Origin: Treponema_I sp045597345
GTDB taxonomy: Bacteria > Spirochaetota > Spirochaetia > Treponematales > Treponemataceae
DNA length: 12,486 nucleotides
Direction: 5' to 3'
NCBI GenBank assembly: GCA_045597345.1
Contig: JAZLJW010000285.1
Location: 1 to 12,486 of the forward strand
A program made the position numbers and the translations under genes. Positions 1-7,951 of the stretch are shown piece after piece. Numbering within the stretch: the stretch's first letter is position 1; every line of letters starts with the position of its first letter. The notes beneath the pieces are model-generated. The model did not search any database. It saw only the letters and a list, made by a program, of their open reading frames with translations, and had not been told where the DNA came from.

Positions 1-1
1 C

Positions 2-1783
2 ATGGAAAACCTTGACCTTGATTTTTATGCAGTAACTGATGCAGCTGGAAAGATTCTGAAGTCCTCCGAATTGAGCGGCTCGGTTACCGGATGTTCTTCG
101 GTAAAGCGGGCTATGGCTGGAGAAGCCAGCTGGAGCTATGAAGGCGTTGGAAATCAGAATTATTCCATCGTTTCGGCAAATCCGGTGTATTACGGTGAAC
201 AGATTGTGGGAGTCGTCATTCTGGGGTATGCCCTGGATAATGAACTCCTGTGTATAGAAGCAAAAGAAGGATATGACCTGGAATGCACCATTTTTAAGGG
301 TGATGTACGGGTTGATACTACACTTGCTGACAAAAATGGGAATAAGAATATTGGTGCCAGAATTGAGGATCAGGACATTGCCACTGCCGTATTGAAAGAG
401 GGCAAAAATGTTGTCCGCGAAATGACCATTAATGGTATTCGCTATGCTTCTACTTTTGAACCGCTTGTATCTATGGACGGCAGTATTTCCGGTATGGTTT
501 TTGTCGCAAAAGACCTGAGTCCCATCGAAGCAACAAAATCAGCAACAATTCAGATTGTCGCACCGGTAATAGTGGTGCTTGCGCTGGTACTTGTTCTGAG
601 TGTCGGATTTTTCATTCGCTGGATCATGTGGCGTATCAGGAATGTAACCAGTTCGCTTGAAGAAATGGCAACCGGTGAAGCTGATCTTACCAAACGGTGC
701 AAACTGTTTGTGCGGGACGAGATAGGATTCCTGGTTATTCAGTTTGATGCTTTCTGTGACAAGTTACAGCAGATTATTTCTGAGGTTAAAGTATCTAAAG
801 ATGAACTTACGGTAACCGGTTCCCACCTTATTTCATCAGTTGGCGAGACCCATTCTGCCATAGCAGAAATCAGTTCTGACATTACTGTAATAAACGGAAA
901 AATCCGCAATTCCGGTGACAGCGTACGTCAGACAGCAGCAGCCGTAGATGAAGTGTCCGGCAATATATCGGCCCTTGATGGAATGATTGAGGTTCAGTCA
1001 GGACAGGTTTCAAGTGCAGCCAGTGCCATTGAGCAGATGATAGGCAATATTTCTTCTGTAAACAACTCCGTTGAAAAGATGGCACATTCATTTCAGGGCC
1101 TTTCTCAGAATGCCCAGCTTGGGTTTACCAAACAGCAGGATGTAAATGAACGTATCAAGCAGATTGAAGAGCAGTCACAGATGCTGCTTGAAGCAAACCG
1201 GGCAATTTCATCCATTGCTGAACAGACCAATCTGCTCGCCATGAATGCTGCTATTGAGGCAGCCCATGCCGGTGAAGCAGGTAAAGGCTTCTCCGTTGTA
1301 GCCGGTGAAATCCGTAAGCTGTCTGAAACATCTTCCCGACAGTCTCACACCATCGGTGAAGAATTGAACAACATCAGGGATTCAATTTCACAGGTTGTTT
1401 CTGCATCAGTTGAATCAAGTGCCGCCTTTACTGCAGTTTCGGACAAGATACAGGAAACGGAGCAGCTTGTTATGCAGATCAGGGCTGCCATGGAGGAACA
1501 GCAGGAAGGTTCAAAACAGATCAGTGAATCACTGAAATCCATGAATGACAGCACTATTGATGTAAGCAGCGCTTCCAAAAACATGGCACAGAAGAATGAA
1601 CTGATTCAGAACGAGATTCGCCGGCTTCAGGCTATTACTGAAGAAATGAAGACCAGTATGGAAGAAATTGCCGGTGTATCGAAAAAAATCAGTTCTACAG
1701 GAGATGCGCTGGAAGACATGTCATCTCAGGTTCAGGGCTCAATTGTCAAAATCGGTTCACAGATTGATCTGTTTAAGGTGTAG
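2..1783 (+). CDS. Methyl-accepting chemotaxis protein, 5'-truncated by the window edge
   Basis: Inner-membrane chemoreceptor that would signal ligand binding to CheW/CheA. 593 residues are visible. The first Met at base 2 is probably internal, because a receptor of this type should begin with a membrane helix and none precedes the sensor here. Residues 1 to about 170 look like the end of a periplasmic Cache-type (sCache-like) sensor. A membrane helix spans about 181-206, followed by a HAMP region to about 260 (EMATGEADLTKR, then RDEIGFL), and then the long cytoplasmic coiled coil. The hairpin tip that contacts CheW/CheA is at about 407-444 (EQTNLLAMNAAIEAAHAGE, GFSVVAGEIRKL). There is no CheR-tethering pentapeptide; the protein ends in FKV. 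The ligand is unknown. The HAMP entry lacks the usual proline that the neighbouring receptor keeps. Its signalling half is clearly related to the next gene, which suggests tandem duplication. Confidence 0.93.
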   Translation: MENLDLDFYAVTDAAGKILKSSELSGSVTGCSSVKRAMAGEASWSYEGVGNQNYSIVSANPVYYGEQIVGVVILGYALDNELLCIEAKEGYDLECTIFKGDVRVDTTLADKNGNKNIGARIEDQDIATAVLKEGKNVVREMTINGIRYASTFEPLVSMDGSISGMVFVAKDLSPIEATKSATIQIVAPVIVVLALVLVLSVGFFIRWIMWRIRNVTSSLEEMATGEADLTKRCKLFVRDEIGFLVIQFDAFCDKLQQIISEVKVSKDELTVTGSHLISSVGETHSAIAEISSDITVINGKIRNSGDSVRQTAAAVDEVSGNISALDGMIEVQSGQVSSAASAIEQMIGNISSVNNSVEKMAHSFQGLSQNAQLGFTKQQDVNERIKQIEEQSQMLLEANRAISSIAEQTNLLAMNAAIEAAHAGEAGKGFSVVAGEIRKLSETSSRQSHTIGEELNNIRDSISQVVSASVESSAAFTAVSDKIQETEQLVMQIRAAMEEQQEGSKQISESLKSMNDSTIDVSSASKNMAQKNELIQNEIRRLQAITEEMKTSMEEIAGVSKKISSTGDALEDMSSQVQGSIVKIGSQIDLFKV

Positions 1784-1855
1784 TTGGTAGAGGGTACAAT
1801 ACGGATACCCATAACGCATTATAGTTAAAAAAGAGCGATGTAGAGGAGATGCAGC

Positions 1856-3925
1856 ATGCGTATTAACTTAAAGGCAAAACTTATCGTAATGATGGTTGCA
1901 ATCATTATTCTTGCAAACATGATTATGGGGATGATTTCATTGCGGACTTCCACCGCTGCCATGGAACAATCCATCAACAACAATCTGAATGTTCTTTCCG
2001 AAAAGGTGGCTCTGGAAATTCAGGAGATGAATGAAAAGGAATTTACCCTTATCCGTGGTATTGCCAATCTTCCCTTTATCCGTGAAGGTAAAGACCTGCA
2101 TGAAATATGTGTGCAGTTGAACAGTGTTGTCAATGCCTCTCCCGATAAATACGAAAATGTTTCCTATTACAATCTTGAAGGAAACAGTTACAGCAGGGAC
2201 GGTGTTTTCCATAGTTCTGCTGCAAAAGATTATTATCAGGCAGCCATAAAAGGTAATGAATTTGTCTGTGACCCGTTCTACAGTGATGTAGGAAAGAAAG
2301 TCCTTCAGATTTATTCTGTACCGGTTCGTGGGTATGACAACAAAATTAACGGTGTTGTAGTAGCCATTCTTTATGGAGACCGTATAACTGAAGTTATTTC
2401 AAAAATTGATGTAGGAAATGGATTCCATCCGGTCATCATGAATCAGAGTAACCGGCAGATAATCGCAGATGCAAACGAACACAAGATTGTAGTTGATGAT
2501 ATTGTTCCAGGTTCGGACTATGGAAATATTCTGGATGAAGCATTGTCAGGTAAAACTGCATCGGTTATTTTTGATGATCCTGCTACTCAGGTAAAGATGG
2601 CTGGCAGTTATCGGCCCATTGGTGGTTCTACCTGGTCTGTATTCTGTGCTGCTCCCTATGACTACTTCTATGGTGCCATGAAAAACCTTAAGTCGCTGCA
2701 GCTGGTGGGTATTCTCATCTCCATTGTAATTACCTTTGTTGTGGGCTACGTTATTATTTCGCTGTTCATCAGACCCTTGTTTGCAATTAAAACCGTCATT
2801 ACTGAAATTGCTACCGGAAACGCAGATTTGACCAGACGTCTTCCCAAATCATCAGATGATGAAGTAGGTGATGTTGTTAATGGATTCAACCAGTTTGTTG
2901 AAAAACTGCAGACCATTGTCAGGGATATCCAGACATCGAATGCAAAGCTGGATAGTGCCGGTATGGATTTGAATGCCAGCATGGATGAGACGTCATCTTC
3001 CATCAAGGAAATCATTCAGGATATCCAGTCCATGCATGAACAGATTTATAATCAGGCCGGTAGTGTTTCTGAAACTGCCAGTGCGGTAAATGAAATTGCC
3101 TCTAATATTGAATCTCTTGAACGGATGATTGGCATTCAGAGTCAGGGAGTATCACAGGCGAGTACTACCGTTGAGCAGATGATTGGCAACATTACGTCGG
3201 TAAACAGTTCCATGGATAAAATGGCTGATTCGTTCCAGAAACTTGCAGCCAGTGCCCAGACAGGTGCAACGCTTCAGTCTAATGCCTCTGAACGCATTGA
3301 AAAAATCAAGACCCAGAGTGAAACTCTGGAAGAAGCAAACCAGGCTATTGCAGCCATTGCCGAGCAGACTAACCTGCTGGCTATGAATGCCGCTATTGAA
3401 GCTGCTCATGCAGGTGATGCCGGTAAAGGATTCTCCGTTGTTGCTGATGAAATCAGAAAACTGTCTGAGACTTCCGGCGAGCAGTCGAAGACCATTGGTG
3501 ATCAGTTGACCCGCATCAGGGAATCTATTGAGGAGATGGTTGATGCATCTCAGAAATCAAGTCTGGCATTTCAGGATGTAACCACCCGCATTACTGATAC
3601 TGATGAGTTGGTTCGTCAGGTTAAGGCTGCCATGGAAGAACAGACTATCGGATCCCAGCAGATTACAGAAGCATTGCATACTATGAACGACAGTACGGTA
3701 GAAGTTCGCACTGCTTCAAGAGAAATGGCAGAAGGTAATAAACAGATTCTTGCCGGAGTACAGAACCTGCAGGATGGATCTGGTGAGATGAAATCCCGGA
3801 TGGATCAGATGTCGGCCAGCGCAAGCAAAATCAGTGAAACGGGCAATGCTCTGGACCGGATATCAGAAAAATTGAAAGAAAGCATCTCTGATATTGGTTC
3901 TGAGATTAACCAATTTAAAGTATAA
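1856..3925 (+). CDS. Methyl-accepting chemotaxis protein with dCache-type sensor domain
   Basis: Complete 689-residue transmembrane chemoreceptor. The start is ATG with a strong GAGGAGA ribosome site at 1843-1849. A membrane helix lies at about 9-29, then a periplasmic region of about 245 residues with the length and look of a double Cache domain (for example YYNLEGN and the DYYQAA region), which binds small molecules directly in known members. The second membrane helix is at about 281-305. HAMP follows at about 305-357 with the conserved RPL and DEVGDV. The cytoplasmic coiled coil has its hairpin tip at about 503-540 (EQTNLLAMNAAIEAAHAGD, VVADEIRKLSE). The C-terminus is FKV with no CheR-binding pentapeptide. 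It follows the first receptor after 72 bases without an obvious terminator, so the two may be co-transcribed. The ligand cannot be read from sequence; proximity to the Pst genes is only suggestive. Confidence 0.96.
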   Translation: MRINLKAKLIVMMVAIIILANMIMGMISLRTSTAAMEQSINNNLNVLSEKVALEIQEMNEKEFTLIRGIANLPFIREGKDLHEICVQLNSVVNASPDKYENVSYYNLEGNSYSRDGVFHSSAAKDYYQAAIKGNEFVCDPFYSDVGKKVLQIYSVPVRGYDNKINGVVVAILYGDRITEVISKIDVGNGFHPVIMNQSNRQIIADANEHKIVVDDIVPGSDYGNILDEALSGKTASVIFDDPATQVKMAGSYRPIGGSTWSVFCAAPYDYFYGAMKNLKSLQLVGILISIVITFVVGYVIISLFIRPLFAIKTVITEIATGNADLTRRLPKSSDDEVGDVVNGFNQFVEKLQTIVRDIQTSNAKLDSAGMDLNASMDETSSSIKEIIQDIQSMHEQIYNQAGSVSETASAVNEIASNIESLERMIGIQSQGVSQASTTVEQMIGNITSVNSSMDKMADSFQKLAASAQTGATLQSNASERIEKIKTQSETLEEANQAIAAIAEQTNLLAMNAAIEAAHAGDAGKGFSVVADEIRKLSETSGEQSKTIGDQLTRIRESIEEMVDASQKSSLAFQDVTTRITDTDELVRQVKAAMEEQTIGSQQITEALHTMNDSTVEVRTASREMAEGNKQILAGVQNLQDGSGEMKSRMDQMSASASKISETGNALDRISEKLKESISDIGSEINQFKV

Positions 3926-3964
3926 TTAACCCAAACTACCCGTAATCTTAACAATTCTCCTGTA
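3926..3964 (+). promoter_or_regulatory. Candidate Pho-box-like direct-repeat element upstream of pstS
   Basis: TTAACC at 3926-3931 and TTAACA at 3948-3953 lie exactly 22 bases apart, and CCTGTA follows at 3959-3964, a further 11 bases on. The same arrangement occurs upstream of phoA (9087-9125). Known PhoB and PhoP boxes are direct repeats on an 11-bp period, and the Bacillus PhoP half-site resembles TTAACA, so a phosphate-response operator is a reasonable inference. The grid position in between (3937-3942, TACCCG) matches poorly. TTAACA is also a 5/6 match to a -35 hexamer, so it could instead be a plain promoter element. Confidence 0.4.
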
Positions 3965-3993
3965 GGGTAAAGCCATCTTAAATCCTACAGGAG
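3957..3993 (+). repeat. Perfect 10-bp inverted repeat that would hide the pstS ribosome binding site
   Basis: The arms CTCCTGTAGG (3957-3966) and CCTACAGGAG (3984-3993) are perfectly complementary and are separated by 17 bases. The right arm contains the AGGAG ribosome binding site of pstS (3989-3993). There is no T tract after it, so it is not a standard rho-independent terminator. It could block translation of pstS on transcripts that read through from the receptor gene upstream, or act at the DNA level as a dimer operator. Which of these applies depends on where transcription of pstS starts. Confidence 0.6.
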
Positions 3994-4001
3994 TGATTGT
4001 A

Positions 4002-4865
4002 ATGAAAATCGCACGTAAAAAGGTGGCAGCTGCCATCCTTACCCTTATGGCAGCCGGCATGGCTTTCGCCGCCCCAAAATTCAACAATAAGAAAGCAATT
4101 TCCGTTTTAAGCCGCGAAGACGGCAGTGGTACCCGTGGTGCCTTTATTGAACTGTTCGGTGTAGAACAGAAAGATGCCAATGGCAAAAAAGTGGACTACA
4201 CCACTGATGAAGCAGCCATTACCAATTCAACAGCCGTTATGCTGACAAGTGTTGCCGGTGACCAGTATGCCATTGGCTATGTATCACTGGGTTCCCTGAA
4301 CTCTACCGTAAAAGCACTGAAAATTGACGGCGTTGATGCTACCGTTGCCAACATCAAAAACGGCAGTTACAAAATCAGCCGCCCGTTCAACATTGCAGTA
4401 AAAGAAAATCTTTCACCTGCAGCTCAGGACTTTGTGAATTTCATTCTCAGTGCCCAGGGCCAGAAAGTTGTTGAATCCAACAAGTACATTGCCGTTGATG
4501 CAAAAGCATATACCTCTACCAAAGCTTCCGGAAAAGTAGTTGTTGCCGGTTCCAGTTCAGTTTCACCCGTTATGGAAAAACTGATTGAAGCCTACAAAAC
4601 CGTAAACCCCGATGCAAAAATTGAACTGCAGACCAGTGATTCAACCACCGGTGTGACCAATGCTGCCAACGGCACCTGTGATATCGGTATGGCAAGCCGC
4701 AGCCTGAAAGACAGTGAAAAGGCAAAGGGCCTTACGGAAATTACCATGGCCATTGATGGCATCGCCGTTATCGTTAATAAATCAAATCCTCTGGACTCTG
4801 CCAAGGCAGACACCATCCGTGACATCTACATGGGTAAAATCCAGAAATGGAATGGGATTAAATAA
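4002..4865 (+). CDS. pstS: Phosphate-binding periplasmic protein PstS, circularly permuted
   Basis: Periplasmic receptor that hands phosphate to the PstCAB importer. The start is taken as ATG 4002 (287 aa), 8 bases after AGGAG. An in-frame GTG at 3993 overlaps that ribosome site and is unlikely. The signal peptide runs about 1-23 (AFA|A) with no lipobox cysteine, so the protein is soluble rather than a lipoprotein. The oddity is block order. In ordinary PstS the GSTSV-type P-loop and ADIG block come first and the SREdGSGTR block second. Here SREDGSGTR is at 37-45 and IGYVSLG at 91-97, then RPFN and the FILSAQGQK helix. Only after these come VVVAGSSSVSPVMEKL at about 179-194, TCDIGMASR at 225-233, DGIAVIVNKSN at 252-262 and IYMGKIQKWNGI at the very end. 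Likely phosphate ligands are R38, S42, G43, T44, the GSSS loop and D227, so all parts seem present. The family call is firm; the permutation is read from motif order. Confidence 0.93.
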   Translation: MKIARKKVAAAILTLMAAGMAFAAPKFNNKKAISVLSREDGSGTRGAFIELFGVEQKDANGKKVDYTTDEAAITNSTAVMLTSVAGDQYAIGYVSLGSLNSTVKALKIDGVDATVANIKNGSYKISRPFNIAVKENLSPAAQDFVNFILSAQGQKVVESNKYIAVDAKAYTSTKASGKVVVAGSSSVSPVMEKLIEAYKTVNPDAKIELQTSDSTTGVTNAANGTCDIGMASRSLKDSEKAKGLTEITMAIDGIAVIVNKSNPLDSAKADTIRDIYMGKIQKWNGIK

Positions 4866-5714
4866 ATGAAAACACAGGAAAAGGTTTTTGAAACACTTTT
4901 TCTCTTAACCGCAGGAGTTTCCATTCTTGCGGTTCTGGTAATCTGTTTCTTCCTGTTTGCCAACGGAATTCCTGCCATCCACAAAATCGGGTGGGGTGAA
5001 TTCCTTCTGGGGCAGAAGTGGAAACCCGGCAATGATCAGTACGGCATTTTCCCCATGATTGTGGGAAGCCTGTATGTAACTGCCGGTGCCATTCTGGTGG
5101 GAGTTCCCATCGGTCTTATGACGGCAGTATTCCTTTCATCCTTCTGTCCTGAAAAACTCCACAATCCGTTGAAAAACGGCATTGATATTCTGGCCGGTAT
5201 TCCAAGCGTGGTGTACGGTTTCTTTGGCCTTATGGTGCTGGTTCCGCTGGTCCGCACCGTGTTTGGCGGTAACGGCAGTTCTGTTCTTACTGCATCTCTT
5301 CTTTTAGGCATGATGATTCTTCCAACTATCATTTCTGTATCAGAAAGTGCTCTGAATGCAGTTCCCCAAACCTATTACGAAGGTTCCCGGGCTTTGGGTG
5401 CTACCCATGAACGGTCTGTCTTTCTGGTCATGGTACCGGCAGCCCGCTCCGGCATTCTCGCCGGAATCATTCTGGGAATCGGTCGTGCCATTGGAGAAAC
5501 CATGGCAGTCATCATGGTTGCAGGAAATCAGGCCCGCATACCGGATTCTATCCTGAAAGGGGTTCGAACCCTTACTGCCAACATCGTTATTGAAATGGGA
5601 TACGCCGCAGACCTGCACCGCGAAGCACTGATTGCAACAGGCGTGGTGCTCTTTGTCTTTATTCTGGGAATCAATGTGGCGTTTAACGCAGTCAAAAAGG
5701 GGAATAACGCATGA
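4866..5714 (+). CDS. pstC: Phosphate ABC transporter permease PstC
   Basis: One of the two inner-membrane channel subunits of the high-affinity phosphate importer, pairing with PstA. It is 282 residues with about six membrane helices (approximately 12-33, 66-90, 113-131, 143-160, 196-218, 257-275). The large loop after helix 1 (about 35-62, GWGEFLLGQKW then FPMIVGSLY) is typical of PstC. The ABC-permease EAA loop, which docks onto PstB, is at about 171-191 (EGSRALGA, VMVPAA) and is followed by GRAIGETMA. IPSVVYGFFG at 112-121 is characteristic of the Pst permeases. ATG follows the pstS stop directly (TAAATG) with only a weak GGGA upstream, so translation is probably coupled to pstS. Slightly shorter than the Escherichia coli protein but within family range. 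Confidence 0.96.
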   Translation: MKTQEKVFETLFLLTAGVSILAVLVICFFLFANGIPAIHKIGWGEFLLGQKWKPGNDQYGIFPMIVGSLYVTAGAILVGVPIGLMTAVFLSSFCPEKLHNPLKNGIDILAGIPSVVYGFFGLMVLVPLVRTVFGGNGSSVLTASLLLGMMILPTIISVSESALNAVPQTYYEGSRALGATHERSVFLVMVPAARSGILAGIILGIGRAIGETMAVIMVAGNQARIPDSILKGVRTLTANIVIEMGYAADLHREALIATGVVLFVFILGINVAFNAVKKGNNA

Positions 5715-6532
5715 AAACGTCTTCAAAAGCCCTTTGGGTGCGGGTGTTAGTCTACGGTTCTGCTGTCATAACCGTTGGCGTGCTGGTCTTTATGGTGGGC
5801 TACATTCTGGTGCGTGGCATTCCGTACCTTTCACCATCGCTTTTTTCCTGGCAGTACACCTCTGATAACTGTTCGGTTATGCCGGCTCTGGTTAACACCC
5901 TGGTACTGACCCTACTGGGATTACTGCTTGCCGTACCTACAGGAATTGGAGCAGCCATCTATCTGGTGGAATATGCAAAAAAGGGAAACGGCTTTGTCCG
6001 CTGGGTTCGGCTAACTGCAGAAACCCTTACGGGAATTCCCTCCATTGTGTACGGTCTTTTCGGCATGCTGCTCTTTGTAGATTTCTTTCACTGGGGATAT
6101 TCCATTCTGGCAGGCAGCTGCACGGTGGCAATCATGATTCTGCCGGTAATCATACGAACGGCAGAAGAAGCGCTTTTAGCCGTGCCGGATACGTTCCGCG
6201 AAGCAAGTTTCGGTCTGGGAGCGGGAAAACTGCGCACCGTGTTTACGGTTGTGCTTCCCAGTGCAGTGCCAGGTATTGCCAGCGGTATCATACTTTCCAT
6301 GGGACGTATTGTGGGCGAAACCGCTGCCTTAATTTACACCGCCGGCACCGTAGCCCAGATTCCCTCCGGCCTCTTTGGTTCCGGCAGAACCTTAGCCATT
6401 CATATGTATGTATTAAGTTCAGAAGGACTCCATACCGGGCAAGCCTTTGCAACAGCAGTTGTGCTTGTGGTCATGGTCATGGCCGTTAATCTGCTGTCTG
6501 GCATGGCAGCAAAAAAAATCGGGAGAAACTGA
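5711..6532 (+). CDS. pstA: Phosphate ABC transporter permease PstA
   Basis: Second membrane subunit of the phosphate importer, forming the channel with PstC. It is 273 residues with about six membrane helices, the first at about 12-34. The conserved TGIPSIVYGLFG block lies at 107-118. The EAA coupling loop is at about 163-183 (REASFGLGA, VVLPSA), followed by SMGRIVGETAAL. The start overlaps the pstC stop in ATGA and has a good AAGGGGA ribosome site at 5697-5703. The stop overlaps the pstB start in TGATG. The last codons contain a run of eight A (6511-6518) in a possible slippery arrangement, listed separately. Confidence 0.96.
   Translation: MKTSSKALWVRVLVYGSAVITVGVLVFMVGYILVRGIPYLSPSLFSWQYTSDNCSVMPALVNTLVLTLLGLLLAVPTGIGAAIYLVEYAKKGNGFVRWVRLTAETLTGIPSIVYGLFGMLLFVDFFHWGYSILAGSCTVAIMILPVIIRTAEEALLAVPDTFREASFGLGAGKLRTVFTVVLPSAVPGIASGIILSMGRIVGETAALIYTAGTVAQIPSGLFGSGRTLAIHMYVLSSEGLHTGQAFATAVVLVVMVMAVNLLSGMAAKKIGRN
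6511..6517 (+). other. Possible -1 slippery heptamer near the pstA stop
   Basis: The zero-frame codons are GCA AAA AAA ATC, which gives the A AAA AAA slippery format inside an A8 run, 12 bases before the pstA stop. The -1 frame has no stop and enters the pstB start codon in phase, so slippage would give a PstA-PstB fusion. The GGGAGA motif lies downstream, where it serves pstB, not upstream where it would stimulate frameshifting, and no strong downstream hairpin was seen. This is probably incidental. Confidence 0.2.
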
Positions 6533-7287
6533 TGGAAAATAAAATCAGCATCCAGAATCTTGATCTGTTCTATGGCAGTTTCCATGCCTTAAAGAACATC
6601 AATCTGGATATCAAAGCCAATGAAATTACGGCATTTATCGGCCCCAGTGGCTGCGGTAAATCAACACTCTTAAAAAGCCTTAACCGGATGAACGATCTGG
6701 TAGAAGGCTGCCGGATTACCGGACACGTCACCCTTGACGGCACCGATATCTATGACCGGAAAACAGACGTAAATCTGCTTCGGAAAAAGGTGGGCATGGT
6801 GTTCCAGAAGCCTAATCCGTTCCCCATGAGCGTCTATGACAATATTGCCTATGGGCCCCGCACCCACGGTATCAAAAAGCGTTCGGAACTGGATGACATT
6901 GTGGAACAGTCACTGCGGAACGCTGCCATCTGGGATGAATTAAAAGACAACTTGAAAAAGTCTGCCCTTGCTTTAAGCGGTGGTCAGCAGCAGAGATTGT
7001 GTATTGCCCGTGCATTGGCCGTGCAGCCTGACGTCATCCTTATGGATGAACCAACTTCTGCTCTGGACCCTATTTCTACGTCTAAAATTGAGGACTGCGT
7101 TCTTCAGCTGAAAGAAAAATACACCATCGTCATGGTGACCCATAACATGCAGCAGGCAGTGCGCATCAGCGATACAACAGTGTTCTTCCTTCTGGGAGAA
7201 ATTATCGAAGCTGGGGCTACTGAACAGATTTTCAGTAAGCCGGTACATCAGAAAACAGAAGACTATATTACAGGACGGTTCGGTTAA
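6532..7287 (+). CDS. pstB: Phosphate ABC transporter ATPase PstB
   Basis: Cytoplasmic ATPase that powers phosphate import; two copies would dock on PstC and PstA. It is 251 residues, close to the usual 250-260. All ABC motifs are intact: Walker A GPSGCGKST at 37-45, the Q-loop glutamine at 92 within the PstB-typical FQKPNPFPMS, signature LSGGQQQR at 148-155, Walker B VILMDEP at 168-174 with catalytic E173, D-loop SALD at 176-179, and switch histidine H204 in VTHNMQQA. NRMNDL at 51-56 is also characteristic of PstB rather than of other ABC ATPases. ATG overlaps the pstA stop by one base, with GGGAGA at 6521-6526 as ribosome site. Confidence 0.98.
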   Translation: MENKISIQNLDLFYGSFHALKNINLDIKANEITAFIGPSGCGKSTLLKSLNRMNDLVEGCRITGHVTLDGTDIYDRKTDVNLLRKKVGMVFQKPNPFPMSVYDNIAYGPRTHGIKKRSELDDIVEQSLRNAAIWDELKDNLKKSALALSGGQQQRLCIARALAVQPDVILMDEPTSALDPISTSKIEDCVLQLKEKYTIVMVTHNMQQAVRISDTTVFFLLGEIIEAGATEQIFSKPVHQKTEDYITGRFG

Positions 7288-7288
7288 T

Positions 7289-7951
7289 ATGCGTGAACGG
7301 TATGAAGAAGATTTACGGCAGCTGAATACTGCCATCATCACCATGGGAAACATGATTCAGGTAGCCATAGAAAGTTCGATTCTGTCGGTTATGTCACGGG
7401 ATGTAAAGGCCCCGGATTACATCATAACGTCTGATGAAGCGGTAGATGCCAAGGAAAAGGAAATTGAGCAACTGTGTCTGAAACTGCTTTTGCAGCAGCA
7501 GCCCATGGCAACGGATTTGCGGTTGATTACTGCTGCCCTGAAAATGGTAACTGATATGGAACGGATTGGCGACCATGCCGTTGATATTGCAGATTTACTT
7601 AAGCAGATGAATGGCGGAGACGGACATGGTAAAGATGTTGTCGGAAAGAACATTCATTCCCAGCTGAATGAAATGGGAACTGAGATTCAGAAGATGCTGA
7701 AGGACAGTATTATTGCGTACATCCAGCGGGATATGGATCTTGCCCGGAATGTCATTGCCCGTGATGATGTGGTAGATACGCTGTATCATGATATAAAAAG
7801 TCAGCTGGTTCAGATGATTCAGAGTAGTATGGATCTTGGCGAGCAGCTGGCAGATTACCTGTTGATTGTAAAGTATTTTGAGCGCATCGGCGATCACGCC
7901 ACCAATATTGCAGAATGGGTCATCTTTGCCATAACGGGTGATTTACAGTGA
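7289..7951 (+). CDS. phoU: Phosphate signalling regulator PhoU
   Basis: Cytoplasmic or peripheral helical protein that in known systems links the Pst transporter to the PhoR kinase and limits phosphate uptake. The 220 residues form two repeats of a three-helix bundle. Each repeat ends in the metal-binding signature: MERIGDHAVDIAD at 90-102 (E91, D95, H96) and FERIGDHATNIAEW at 197-210 (E198, D202, H203). The LQQQPMATDLR block at 68-78 is also typical. ATG lies one base after the pstB stop, with GGACGG further upstream as a modest ribosome site. The last four bases overlap the next gene. The partner kinase is not in this window. Confidence 0.96.
   Translation: MRERYEEDLRQLNTAIITMGNMIQVAIESSILSVMSRDVKAPDYIITSDEAVDAKEKEIEQLCLKLLLQQQPMATDLRLITAALKMVTDMERIGDHAVDIADLLKQMNGGDGHGKDVVGKNIHSQLNEMGTEIQKMLKDSIIAYIQRDMDLARNVIARDDVVDTLYHDIKSQLVQMIQSSMDLGEQLADYLLIVKYFERIGDHATNIAEWVIFAITGDLQ

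Noticed and set aside
1792..1810. Small hairpin GGGTA/TACCC between the two receptor genes, as a terminator
   Set aside because: Only a 5-bp stem and no T tract follows.
1820..1825. TATAGT as a -10 promoter element for the second receptor
   Set aside because: No acceptable -35 hexamer is found 16-18 bases upstream.
3993..3995. GTG as the pstS start codon (would add three residues)
   Set aside because: It overlaps the AGGAG ribosome site itself and has no ribosome site of its own; ATG 4002 has correct spacing and begins a normal signal peptide.
5036..5726. Minus-strand open frames inside pstC, and other antisense frames inside the main genes
   Set aside because: They lie opposite well-conserved genes, have no recognisable motifs or ribosome sites, and read as low-quality mirror translations.
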